DNA from: Ctena decussata
Taxonomy: Eukaryota > Mollusca > Bivalvia > Lucinida > Lucinidae
Length of the DNA: 64,000 nt
Direction of reading: 5' to 3'
NCBI GenBank assembly: GCA_963989385.1
Contig: OZ022509.1
Span: 78,452,667 to 78,516,666, forward strand
Below, in pieces: positions 24,483-34,734 of this stretch (positions are counted from its first letter, which is position 1; each line of letters opens with the position of its first letter). The position numbers and the translations under genes were made by a program. The notes under the pieces were generated by a model, which saw nothing but the letters and a program-made list of their open reading frames with translations, was not told the DNA's origin and did not search any database.

Positions 24483-24742
24483 CTCTATAGTGACCTAGTT
24501 TCCAGCCCAGTCCGTAGTTACTGAAGGACAAGGTCACAGGCGTGATAGGTTTTGAATAGAACTTCTTGGCGTAGGATGATGACAAGCTATTCTGTGACCT
24601 AAACATTTCAATCAGTGACTTGGCCTTCACAACCTGCTGCTCATTTCTGTTTCTGCCTTCGTTCAAGTGAAACATCATCCAGTTGGCCATATCTAGAGCG
24701 TTTGATAGCACACACCCAGAGCCACAGAGTAATCCCCAACGT
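24483..24742 (-). CDS. Beta-lactamase-like gene, exon 4
   Basis: Acceptor tattag, then 260 nt, then donor gtaaat; entry phase 2 and exit phase 1 fit exons 3 and 5. It encodes about residues 262-349. It carries CGSGCVLSNALDMANWM, matching the family segment (usually xAGxxxSNxxDMAKWM) just before the last active-site motif, and YGLGWKLGHYRG at its end. The exon must extend upstream of the GTG at 24711 to reach the acceptor at 24743, adding the residues RWGLLCGSG. Confidence 0.88.
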
Positions 24743-24786
24743 CTAATAGACGGTAGAAAATAATATGTTCTATGAGCATATTTTTT

Positions 24787-26760
24787 AGCTCACCTGAGCC
24801 AGCGGCTCCGGGGGAGCTTATAGGATGGTAAGGCTCCGGCGTCCGTCGTCCGTCCGTCGTACGTCGTCCGTCGTACGTCGTCCGTCCACACTTTCAAACA
24901 ACTTCTCCTCTAAAACCGCTTGGCCAATTGCAACCAAATTTCATATGTAGCCTCCTGGGACCTTAGGAACGAAAAGTTGTTCAAACGGTCCTGGTCACAT
25001 GACCAACATGGCCGCCATGCCCATATATGGTAAAAACCTGAAAAAATCTTCTTCTCCAGAACCAATAGGGCGATGGCCTTGAAACTTGGTATGTAGCATC
25101 GAGTATACGAGTACTACCAAGATTGTTCAAATTATGACCTTGGGTTGACCTTGACCTTTTTTACGGTAAGGTCAAATTTGCTTCCTTATGCTTTTATATG
25201 GCAAAATGCTGCAACATGAGATATCTTGGAAACTGTTGAATATTTTGGCCTAAAAATTGGTACATACAGTCATCTTAATGACTACATGAAGATTTATGAG
25301 TTCAAGAGGTCAAGGTCATTCTTTGACCTTTGACCCAGAACTCTCATATTTTGACAATATCAAACAATCTCCTCAAAAACAACTAGGCCAATTGTAATTA
25401 AATTGCATATAGATCCTCCAGGGGTTCAGGGAATGAAAATTTGTTCATACGGTCTAGGTCACATGACCAACATGGCCACCACGCCCATATATGGTAAAAA
25501 CCTTTAAAAATCTTCTTCTCCAGAACCAGTAGACCGATGGCCTTGAAACTCGGTATGTAGCATTGAGTACTCAAGTACTATCAAGATTGTTCAAATTATG
25601 ACCCTGGGTTGACCTTGCCCTTTTTTACGGCAAGGTCAAATATCGGAAAATGCTAGCACATGAGATTTCATGGTAAGTTTTGAAGATTTTGGCCTAAAAA
25701 TTGGTATATACAATCATCTGAATGAGTACATGAAGATATGTGAGTACAAGAGGTCAAGGTCATTCTTTGACCTTTGACCCAGAAATTTCAAATTTGACAA
25801 TTTCAAAGAATCTGCTCTAAAACCACTAAGCCAATTGAAACCAAATTTCATACAGAGCCTCGAGGGGTTGAGGGAATAAAAAAATTTTCTAACACTCCTG
25901 GACACATGACCAACATGGCCGCCATGCCCATATATGGTAAATACCTTTATAAATCTTCTTCTCCAGAACCAATTGACCGATGGCCTTGAGACTTTGTATG
26001 TAGCATTGGGTACTTGAGTACTATCAAGATTGTTCAAATTATGACCTTGTGTTGACCTTGACCTTTTACAGCAAGGTCAAATATGAGAAAATGGTAGAAC
26101 ATATGATTTCATGGAAAGTTTTGAAGATTTTGGCCTAAAAAATTGGTATATACAGTTGTCTTAATGAGTTCATGAAGAATTATGAGTACAAGAGGTCAAG
26201 GTCATTTTTTTACCTTTGATCCAGATCGCTCATATTTTGACATTTTCAGCCATTTCCTCAAAAGCCAAAGGGCCAATTGTGAACACATTTCATATAGAGC
26301 CTCCAGGGGTTGATTGAATGAAAAATTTGTTCAAACGGTCCAGGTCACATGACCAACATGGCCGCCATTACCACTTATGGTATAAATCTTTAATATTTTT
26401 CTTCTCCAGAACCAATCCACCTATGGCCTTGAAACTTGGTAAATAGCATGGAGTACTAGAGTACCACCAAGACTGTTCAAATGGTGACCTTGGGTTTACC
26501 TTGACCTTTTTTGCGGCATGGTCAAATATGGGAAAATGCTAGAACATAAGATTTCATGGAAAGTTTTGAAGATTTTGGCCTAAAAATGGTATATATGGTT
26601 GTCTTAATGAGTACATGAAGATTTATGAGTACAAGTGGTAATGGTCATTCTTTGACTTTTGACCCAAAACTCATATTTTGACAATTTCAGACATGTTAAG
26701 TAAAAGCCAGCTTGCCAATTGTTCAGGTGAGCGATTCAGGGCCTCATGGCCCTCTTGTTT
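24787..26760. mobile_element. Helentron-like element 1, four 440-bp repeats
   Basis: It begins directly after a T run with agctcacctgagcc, forming a 5' hairpin with ggctccgggggagct. A (gtccgtc)n-rich microsatellite follows at about 24838-24890. About four tandem units of roughly 440-460 bp come next (starts near 24915, 25378, 25822 and 26264), each with catgaccaacatggccgcc and gaccttgaccttt words. The 3' end reads caggtgagcgat, complementary to the 5' end, then the hairpin agggcctcatggccct and ctcttgttt. T-run target, tandem core, microsatellite and 3' hairpin are the layout of non-autonomous Helentrons. No protein is encoded. It lies in intron 3 of the beta-lactamase-like gene. Confidence 0.65.
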
Positions 26761-26823
26761 AGTATTAGGTGAACAAGTCTACATAAGACCTGTTAAAGAT
26801 TAAAAAAACTAAATTCATAACTT

Positions 26824-27068
26824 GAGCATGGACACGATAAATCAACAAAGTGGCATGGTCGTCCAGCGAAGACTCGCATCAGCCTGGGCATCCGCCCAGT
26901 CTAATCAGAGACTTCGCTGTCCGCATGGAGCTAGCTCAGACTCTTAGCTACCCTATAAGCGCAAAGCAAAGACTCTGATCAGACTGGGCGAATGCCCAGG
27001 CTGATCTGAGTCTTCGCTGGGCGCATATGCCACTTTGTTACTTTGTTAGTTTTGTCGTGACGCGGCTC
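26824..27068. mobile_element. GAGCCGCG palindromic MITE in intron 3
   Basis: A full-length copy with a mutated left end (gagcatggacacgat) and an almost intact right end (gtcgtgacgcggctc). It carries an extra ttactttg duplication near 27037. Both internal stems and the central tagctcagactcttagcta block are present. Confidence 0.75.
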
Positions 27069-27382
27069 CGTTATCGTTATTGTTCCTTAAAATTCAATAG
27101 TTTGTTTTTGTATGCAGTAATACGTCTTAAAAGATGCAGATGGAATGGCAAACAGTGTAGACTCTACGCTGTTAACCATTTAGAATAAAATGCATTAAAA
27201 TAACGATTTAGATGTTTGTTTTACACGATAATTCGTGCATAGTTTTGCTTTCGTGTTTGCTAGTTTTTACTATTAAAATGCATAGCACATCTTATTAAAC
27301 ATCTAACTCTTAACATGTATGTGGTGTACAAAATAGTTTGGCATATATTGGCTTTAAACTTTCATAAGGTAACAAATAAAAA

Positions 27383-27544
27383 GAGCCGCGACACGACAAA
27401 ACCAACAAAGTGACATATGCGCCCAGCGAAGACTCAGATCAGCCTGGGGCTCAGCAGAAACTCTGATTAGACTGGGCAGATGCCAAAGCTGATAGGAGTC
27501 CTAACTTGACGCACATGCCATTTTGTTTTGTCGTGTCGAGGCTC
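27383..27544. mobile_element. GAGCCGCG MITE ending 6 bp from a splice donor
   Basis: Shortened copy (162 bp) with ends gagccgcgacacgac and gtcgtgtcgaggctc. Its right end stops at 27544. The donor of exon 3 (gtattt, minus strand) occupies 27550-27545, so intron position +7 is already MITE sequence. Confidence 0.8.
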
Positions 27545-27550
27545 AAATAC

Positions 27551-27811
27551 CTGCTGAGTTCAAAGTCCACAGGAATCAACTGTCCGTCGACATCAGCGTA
27601 ACCTTGAGCAAGGTCAAGTTCATCCGGTTTTGCAATGGTAACAAACGTCGTTGAATTCATACCGAGAGGATCGAGGATTTCAGATTGCACTAGGTCCTCC
27701 CAGGATTTACCTCCTAGCACTTCACCTATATAGGTCGCCAATCCATACATTAAATTGCTGTAGAAATACGAATTTCTGAATTCACCTGTTGGTTTAAGAA
27801 ACCTCAGCCTC
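27551..27811 (-). CDS. Beta-lactamase-like gene, exon 3 (YxN motif)
   Basis: Acceptor tttcag at 27812-27817 and donor gtattt at 27550; 261 nt entering and leaving in phase 2. It encodes about residues 175-262. FRNSYFYSNLMYGLATYIGE carries the second catalytic motif, YSN at residues 192-194. ILDPLGMNSTTF follows, the usual family segment after the YxN helix. The donor lacks the G at +5 that most donors have, because a MITE begins at +7. Confidence 0.92.
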
Positions 27812-27819
27812 CTGAAATA

Positions 27820-28855
27820 TACGTTACTAAATCAGTTGATTTTAACAGTATTTAACAGTATTTCGCTAATGAGTAGAAAAACAACTGGCGTTTTTATGTA
27901 CTTTCTAGGATAATTACTTGAGAAGGCTGTAAGTTTCTTGGCTAAGGATTTTTTTACAAGATACAGTATTTGAATAAGAGCTTCGAAAACTACACTGCAT
28001 CATGCATTATTTAACCCATTAATGCCCAGAGGACTCTTCTAATTTTATAGATTGGATGAGTTCATTTGTCATTAAAGGGGTGTCAGGTTTAGTTTATTTT
28101 TAGAATTTTTGTTTTAATTTGAAGAGACGAAGAGAAATATCCATGTGTCTTATCCAAAAAGTATAGACCCTGATTGGACGCCGCGTTTTCCGGCGTCTGA
28201 TCTGGGTCTGCACAGTTTGCCTATGTCCCATTTTTTGGGAGGCTAATCATTAATGGGTTAAGAAATCTGTACTGAACCGAGCTTTACTCGGCTAATGACT
28301 TGCAACATGCAATATTATAAGACAACTGTAGTTGCGTCACCAGTATACAGATTCACTTGCTTGCTTATTGCTTGAGAAAACTGTACTTTATTAATAAAAT
28401 TACTTCAGAAAGCCACGTATAGCTTAGAGGCTATGAAGAGAAATCTTCGCAATTAAGAACCTGGAGCGAGCGGAGGGTTCTTAATAGCGGAGATTTCTCT
28501 TCGTAGCCTCTAACCGGCTTAGTGTTAATCTGATCGTGGTTTTCAGGTCTTCGGTAGATTTGATGGTGAAGACGGTCTTCATGAATAAGTGACCAGTCTA
28601 CACAAATAAATCTTAAGAAAATTTGAAATTTCCAATGATCTGACTGGATTATTATCTGGAACAAATACTAAAATTCACTTGGATAACGCACTATACTCGT
28701 ATTCGGCTACTGACTTCATACGAGATCTCATAAACTAGTCGCTTCACTAATATCTTCACAGAAAGCTGCGCAATTAAGAAATTAACTGATTACCTGGTTA
28801 GTTAATTGAGAAAAATTATACAGTCGCCTTGGTTATATAACTAAAATAAACTGTA
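27820..28855. other. Intron 2 of the beta-lactamase-like gene
   Basis: No exon inside. It contains a GATCAG/GGGTCTGCACAG fragment near 28160-28215 and an imperfect palindrome at 28428-28509, whose arms read aggctatgaagagaaatct and agatttctcttcgtagcct around a gagcgagcgg loop. The words ctgtactttacttgg-like recur several times. Confidence 0.5.
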
Positions 28856-28861
28856 CTTTAC

Positions 28862-29032
28862 TTGGCTAATGATTTCCGGGTAAGTGTGTCATCAAGCCTT
28901 ATATTGTTGTTCGCCGGAATTCCCATTCTGTGAGCCAAGAGGTCTTCTATGGTAGCGTGCTTTGTACGAAGTTCGTCATAAAATATTCTATCATCATTGA
29001 GGATACTCGCTACAGTGCTGGACAAAGAGATA
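28862..29032 (-). CDS. Beta-lactamase-like gene, exon 2
   Basis: Too short to stand out as a long open frame, but it joins exons 1 and 3 in phase 2 through acceptor gttttcag (29033-29040) and donor gtaaag (28861-28856). Its 171 nt encode about residues 118-174. IEDLLAHRMGIPANNNIRL is the segment that in this family reads roughly xxDLLSHxxGLP and lies between the SxxK helix and the YxN motif. Confidence 0.9.
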
Positions 29033-29154
29033 CTGAAAACAGAATGGATTCAGATCAAATGCGTTAACTTAAAGGTGAATGAGTACACTTTAAGGAAGAG
29101 TTACTCTGTCATTTTGTTTTCCCTCCCTTTTCAATCGAGCGTCCACTCTTGATA

Positions 29155-31550
29155 CCCCCATTCCACTGGATGACGCTTTGACTGCGCCCTTGGCGATCAT
29201 GGCGCTTCTTCAAAGTTTTCGAAATCGCCGCAGAAGCGTAGGCATTTGCCAAACCTTGGAACTTGTGCGCTTCCAGTACGCTGCCAGTGACGTAACGTCA
29301 GATGTTGGTGACAATTTTATTTTCAAGCCATCATTATAATTTTCCCCTCATACCAGTACAGTATTTCTAACGGACGAGCAAACGTAATAAATTTTATACT
29401 ATTTAAAAGGTTATTAATTGAACATTTGGATGATAAAAAGAAAAATTTTCATTTATGAGACATAAAAATAAATACGCCGTTTTGAATGCCAAACAACGTC
29501 AGGTTTTACGCGGTAAGACGTTGCAACGCACTCGCAGTGCAACCTAGTTATTTTAGTTTAAATTGGAAACCAGAGCTAAAAAACAGCCAAAATTTTCACC
29601 ATCGATGCGAGTGGCGTAACGTAAACTCACATTGGAACGCCAACAAGTTAAGCCTTTCCGTCTGGAAGAAAACTTAAGATTTAGCGATTCGAGAAAAGGG
29701 TAACTACAAACTTCAGATTTTTGCACTAAAAAGCGGCACCCTACGAAAAATCAAGAGACCATTAAAGAACAATACGAAGCAGAAGTGAGTAGAAAATTTA
29801 CTGGCATATAATACCTTTTCTGCATTTTTGAATTGTGAAATCAGACTTCGACGTGTGTAATCCGATTTAAAGAAATACCAAATTTCCCAAATCTAGCAAT
29901 TTTGTCCGCAACGCCAGATTTCTTTATTTTGCATACAGGGTGGTATTTTCTGAGCATAAAAATCATATCAAACTTGAATATAAAGTAAATATAAATTAGG
30001 CGGGCATGAAATACCTATTCCGAATAGTTCTTTCCTATGCATGCTTTTGGAATTTATTTCAGAGAGCCGATGTAAAATACAAATAAGCAAATCTAGCGGT
30101 TTTGTCCGCAACTGTATTTTTACGTTGCTTACGTTCTACTGAATTCGAGAAAAGAATCGTAAGATGTCCCGAAAATTTATATCTTCCGAATATATTATGC
30201 TAGCAGTTGCAGTTTGCAATTAAATTCACACTTAATAAGTAGAGGCAAGCCTGTTCTAAGGGGTAACTCAAGGGACACAAAAAATGGCTGCTTAAGACAG
30301 GTGATCCCTTAATACCGGTTCATTTGCACTGTATTCTGGTTCTAGGGATCCTGAAAAGTGGCTACTAAAGGCATCTTGCACCTCAATGGAGGTGACCACA
30401 TAAGCAGGTTTGACTATATTAATTTAGGAAAATATTTCAAGAAATGCGCTTTGGCCGTTGCAGTGAACTGGCAACAGAGCTCAAAATCTGACGTTTTCGG
30501 ACGTTACGCTAATTGTCACCAACATCTGACGTTACGTCAGTATGTTTCTAATACGATCTCGCCACGCTAGTCATGATGCTGCCGCGATTTAGCTGCGCTT
30601 CTACCACGCTTAACGGACTTCGAGGGCGCTTCTAACATGCTGCCACTACGGCAAAGGATTTCAAGCTAAGCTTGATCTACGCTTATTACGATGCATTTGC
30701 GATCGTACTACGACCTAAGTGCCGGAGCTACGCTTTGTAATCGCTTCTAGGTAAATCGGCGTAAAATCGGGTTCCGCTGAAGTTAGCAACCAGCCTTCAA
30801 ACAATATTGATAATATAAAAATTCCAGTGGCTATGATCCAGCTGGCAATCATGAACTAGTGACTTCGAAGAACTCGTCTTGTTCTTCTTGCTGTTCAGGC
30901 TCAACTTGGGCCTCTGCTCTGGCTCAGTTCAGAGAGCAAGAGCCTGCACCCCCCCCCCCGCCCCCCTGTCAGAAGAATGCAAAATCCACACCCAGGCCTG
31001 GTCAGGAGACTATTTTCCGGGCATCTTGAATGAAACGTGAGAATCGAGCTATGACACGTCGTTGAAACGCGGCGTTTTCATGCCCAGATCGCCATAAGCG
31101 CAGCGGAAACGCAGATAAAGCGCCAAGAGCGCAGCGGAAGCGTCGTGGTTGCGCTATTCATAAATAATAAAGTCGCAGCGGAAGCGGTAAGAGCGCAACG
31201 GGAGCGCAAAGAGCGTAGAAGAAGCGTAGGTGGGTCGCAGATGAATCTCACGGCGCTGTCGGCACGATCCCGCTGCGCTGGTGCTGTGTTGCTCCCGCTG
31301 CTGCTGCGTTCATGAATTTCGAGCTACGTTCTTACCACGCTTTCGTTGCGCTTTGAGTCCACGGCGCTTCCGCTACGTAAATTTTGAGCAGAGTCAAAAC
31401 AAGCGCCGTGACTTGGCGATCATGCCGCTTCTGATACGCTTTCACTGCGACCTAGAAGCTTCTCTTGTGCTGCTGCCGCTTCTGCTACGATTCATGGCGC
31501 TTTGTCCAAAATTTTGGAGCGCAGTGGAAGCGCCGTACAGTGGAATGGGG
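29155..31550. mobile_element. 2.4-kb inverted-repeat element with GC-rich ends
   Basis: The left end has ccccattccactgg (29156-29169) and the right end cagtggaatgggg (31538-31550). Both subterminal zones are full of gcgcttc / gaagcgc / gcagcgg words in mixed orientation (about 29170-29275 and 30560-31540), far more GC-rich than the surroundings. A perfect 29-bp inverted repeat (29288-29316 and 30511-30539, starting tgacgtaacgtcagatg) lies inside. The middle has no recognised protein. Terminal repeats plus subterminal motif arrays suggest a non-autonomous DNA transposon, or two nested ones, in intron 1 of the beta-lactamase-like gene. Confidence 0.6.
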
Positions 31551-31649
31551 ATATAAATGAAATGAGTTGCTCCCTTCGGGGCAAATCATTCCCTTTATGA
31601 GTAGATTCCATAAATTTATGAAACGGTTAAGTTTGTCAGTACATCGAGC

Positions 31650-32795
31650 GCTCTTTGAAATTTATGCATACGGTTATGGTCTGCTTTACCAGGTGAGTTT
31701 TGAAAGTTATGCAAAACGATTATGGTCTTCTTTACATTGAGCGCTTTTGAAAATTTTGCAAACAGTTATGGTCTTTTTTACATCGAGTGCTTTTGAAATA
31801 TATGCAAACGGTAATGGTCCTCTTTACTAGGTACGCTTTTGAAGTTTATGCAAACGGTTATGGTCCTTTTTACATTGAGCGCTTTTGAAATTTATGCAAA
31901 CGGTTATGGTCGCCTTTACATGGAGCTCTTTTGAAATTTGTGCAAACGTTTATGGTTGTCTTTGCACGGAGCACTTTTGAAATTTATACACAACTGGAAC
32001 TTAAGTCTTCAAGGCGCGCTTAGTAGTGTACTCGATTACCTGTTACCTGGAGCGAGTATTAATGTGAATGCGTTGAACGGTTATGGTCGTCTTTGCATGG
32101 AGCACTTTTAAAATTTGTGCAAACTTTTATGGTCGTCACTTTTATGGTCGTCTTTGCATGGAGCGCTTTTGAAATTTGTGCAAACTTTTATGGTCGTCTT
32201 TGCATGGAGCACTTTTGAAATTTATACAAACGGTTATGGTCGTTTTTGCATGGAGCACCTTTGAAATTTATAAAAACGGTTATAGTCGTCTATGCATGGA
32301 GCGCTTTTGAAATTTGTGCAAACTTTTATGGTCGTCTTTGCATGGAGCACTTTTGAAATTTGTACAAACGGTTATGGTCGTCTTTGCATGGTGCACCTTT
32401 GAAATTTATAAAAACGGTTATGGTCGTCTTTGCATGGAGTGCTTTTGAAATTTGTACAAACTTTTATGGTCGTCTTTGCATGGAGCACCTTCGAAATTTA
32501 TGCAAACGGTTATGGTCGTCTTTGCATGGAGCGCTTTTGAAATTTGTACAAACGGTTATGGTCGTCTTTGCATGGAGCACCTTTGAAATTTGTGCAAACT
32601 TTTATGGTCGTCTTTACATGGAGCGCTTTTAAAATTTATACAAATGGTTATGGTCGTCTTTGCATGGAGCGCTTTTAAAATTTATGTAAACGGTTATGGT
32701 CGTCTTTATATTGAGAGTTTTGAAATTTATGCAAACGGTTATGGTCGTCTTTATATTGAGAGTTTTGAAATTTATGCAAACGGTTATGGTCGTCT
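31650..32795. repeat. 46-bp minisatellite
   Basis: More than twenty tandem units with the core words tttgaaattt, gcaaacggttatggtcg and tctttgcatggagc. Unit length is about 46 bp in the regular part (32140-32700), looser before 31985. An unrelated-looking stretch interrupts it at 31985-32075. Because 46 is not a multiple of 3, successive units are read in different frames. The open frames 32360-32632 and 32590-32811 therefore repeat only every three units and are not real proteins. Confidence 0.9.
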
Positions 32796-33164
32796 CATTA
32801 TTAGGTCATAACTTTGGACATCAAGAATCTTCTAACATATTTATTTGGATGCAGCATGTGAAAGTGTGGCACAGGCCCTATGTGTGTCTGTTTTATTATA
32901 TTAAAGAGTTTAGCTATAAATCTACCAAGATTTACCATGTTCATTCAAATTCAAAAATAAAGATGCCCGCTTCTTTATTTCGCGCTCACTTTGGCGAGTC
33001 ATGAATGGCATAACATTGATGGTTAGTCATAAAAGTTCTCAATGAAAGTCCTCTGGAAGCAAGGACCACATCAGAGAAACGAAAAAAGCAGACTCGCTTT
33101 GAAATGAGTGGGTTCATATGCAGCAGTGGGCTTATTGCATGATGCGTACTATAAATTCTCATAT

Positions 33165-33318
33165 CAGTTTGCGCACCAGCTCAGTCTGATCAGAGTATTC
33201 GCTTTACACTCTTAAGAGTCTTCGTTATTCGTATAGACAATATGCAAAAAAAGAAACACTCAGATCAGACTGCGCGGATGCGCAGTCTGATCTGAGTCTT
33301 GCCTATTCGCACATACCG
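33165..33318. mobile_element. GATCAG MITE, TGCGCAG subfamily
   Basis: It carries the stem cagactgcgcggatgcgcagtctg and, to the left, cagtctgatcagagt with ttcgc. This is the stem-loop plan of the GAGCCGCG family, but with cgcatatgcg-like rather than gcgcccagc flanks. It lies in intron 1 close to exon 1. Confidence 0.5.
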
Positions 33319-33352
33319 TACGGCAAATTTTCACTCGACACAAATCACTTAC

Positions 33353-33705
33353 TTCATTGTGCTCTTCTCAATCAACTTTAAAATCAAAGTAGCAGCAAAC
33401 GCCTTGGACAAAGATGCTATCCCAAATAAAGTTGAGTTGGTAACTGGCTCCAGCTTCTCAACCGTCTTAAATCCGTATCCTTTGGCCATAATGACCTCGT
33501 TTCCACGGACAACTGTCACTGCCAGCCCGGGGTTGTCGTGGCACTTCAGCCCGGCTTGTATAAATGAATCAATTCGCTGTTTTATTTCCGCGTCTGGAAG
33601 CACTTCAGAACTTTTGAAATTGACATCATCCCGTGTGAATGAAGGTACCACACACGCCCAGGCTATCAGTGTAATCTCCAAAGTACAGATCCTTGGTGGA
33701 ATCAT
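33353..33705 (-). CDS. Beta-lactamase-like gene, exon 1 (signal peptide, SxxK)
   Basis: First exon of a gene whose five exons (33353-33705, 28862-29032, 27551-27811, 24483-24742, 22946-23637; minus) join in phase into about 578 residues. The start at 33705 is chosen because a hydrophobic signal peptide follows at once (ITLIAWACVV, residues 11-20). FGIASLSKAF holds the nucleophile motif SxxK, S98 to K101. The donor is gtaagt after ATGAA (33352). With YSN and HSG in later exons, all three active-site motifs of the serine beta-lactamase/LACTB fold are kept, so catalysis (an amidase, esterase or peptidase) is plausible; the substrate is unknown. The closest family I can name is the mollusc gigasin-6-like group, known from oyster shell matrix. 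Its introns and signal peptide exclude a bacterial contaminant. Confidence 0.92.
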
Positions 33706-33719
33706 TTTATAAAATTTGA

Positions 33720-34035
33720 GATGGTGTAAACATCTGATAAATTAAGAAATTCTGTCTACATGTACATAAGAAGAATCCTTGGCCTTGAGATTTCTATCCA
33801 TTCACATTAATGCATGTGCACATACAGGTAAGGTCAGGCATTATGAATATATTCAGGTAGCTAATGAACTGGTAGCTAATGAACATGCTACCTGATATAT
33901 TTCATCCATTCCTTTTTTTATTTTAGGTATTTGGCAGATTTTAGACTACCGTAGACTCAAGAAAGCTACAATCTGAATTTATCTCTCGGAATTTTGCCAT
34001 GAAAATGTTTATGCTAACTATCAACATGCTTCACT
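33720..34035. other. Upstream flank of the beta-lactamase-like gene
   Basis: This should hold the promoter and 5' untranslated region. I cannot place a TATA box with confidence. A duplicated word (gtagctaatgaac) around 33858-33892 is the only local structure seen. Confidence 0.35.
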
Positions 34036-34041
34036 GTAATT

Positions 34042-34290
34042 GAGCCGTGACACGGAAAAATTATGCTCAACGCATATGCGAACAGCAAAAACGCAGACCA
34101 GCCTGCGCATCCGCGCAGTCTGGTCAGAGTCATTACTGTTCGTACAATCCAAGTATGTGCCCTATAAATTTATAGGCATATTGTAAGGGTTCTATATTAG
34201 ACTGCAATGTTTCAAGACCGGTCTGAGCCATTGCTTAAAGAAGCTACGGTAAGCTACCTTTCTGCGAGACGCGGCTCTATGTTTATTTAT
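34042..34290. mobile_element. GATCAG MITE, TGCGCAG subfamily, decayed
   Basis: It starts gagccgtgacacgg as in the main family, then has cgcatatgcgaacagc and the stem gaccagcctgcgcatccgc / gcgcagtctggtcagagtc. The right half is rearranged and ends near gagacgcggctc (34266-34275). It links the two subfamilies. Confidence 0.55.
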
Positions 34291-34734
34291 ATAATATGTA
34301 TGTCTAATGTGCTCATGAATTGATGATAATAGAGTTGGCTCTAATCAGACTGCGTAGATGCGCAGGCTTACATGAGTTGTTTGAATCCACTCTTATAGGA
34401 GCTCCCGGAACGTCTCCGGTTCCGGTGTCCGATTACGTTTATATACGTTCCACGACAGAAGGAATTAATTTATGCCCCGGTTAGACATCTACTTCAGATA
34501 CAATTAAGGTAATCCGCGCATTTGCGAGGTCTGATCAATATATTGCCTATCTTCATGAACCTTTGAATGAACATAAAGATTCTGCCCTGTCTGATAAATT
34601 GAACAGACTGGTCTGTGACTCGACGAGTCTCAAATGTGCTATCAAGGGTGACAATTTATGTCTAAGCAGAAATATCAGAATCATTTTGTCAGACAGCCAT
34701 TTAGAAATGCACAAGGTAAATAGTTAACCTACCA

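Noticed and set aside
25714..26037. Minus-strand frame of 107 residues
   Set aside because: It falls in the 440-bp tandem repeats of the first Helentron-like element; not coding.
31650..32795. CRISPR-like array
   Set aside because: Units are contiguous with no variable spacers, in an animal genome with introns; it is a minisatellite.
32360..32811. Open frames that look like a tryptophan-rich repeat protein
   Set aside because: They follow the 46-bp minisatellite, with a 46-residue period caused by reading through three frames; no start context or splice evidence.
22946..33705. Bacterial beta-lactamase from contamination or recent transfer
   Set aside because: The gene has four introns with consistent phases and a eukaryotic signal peptide, and it fits an animal family.
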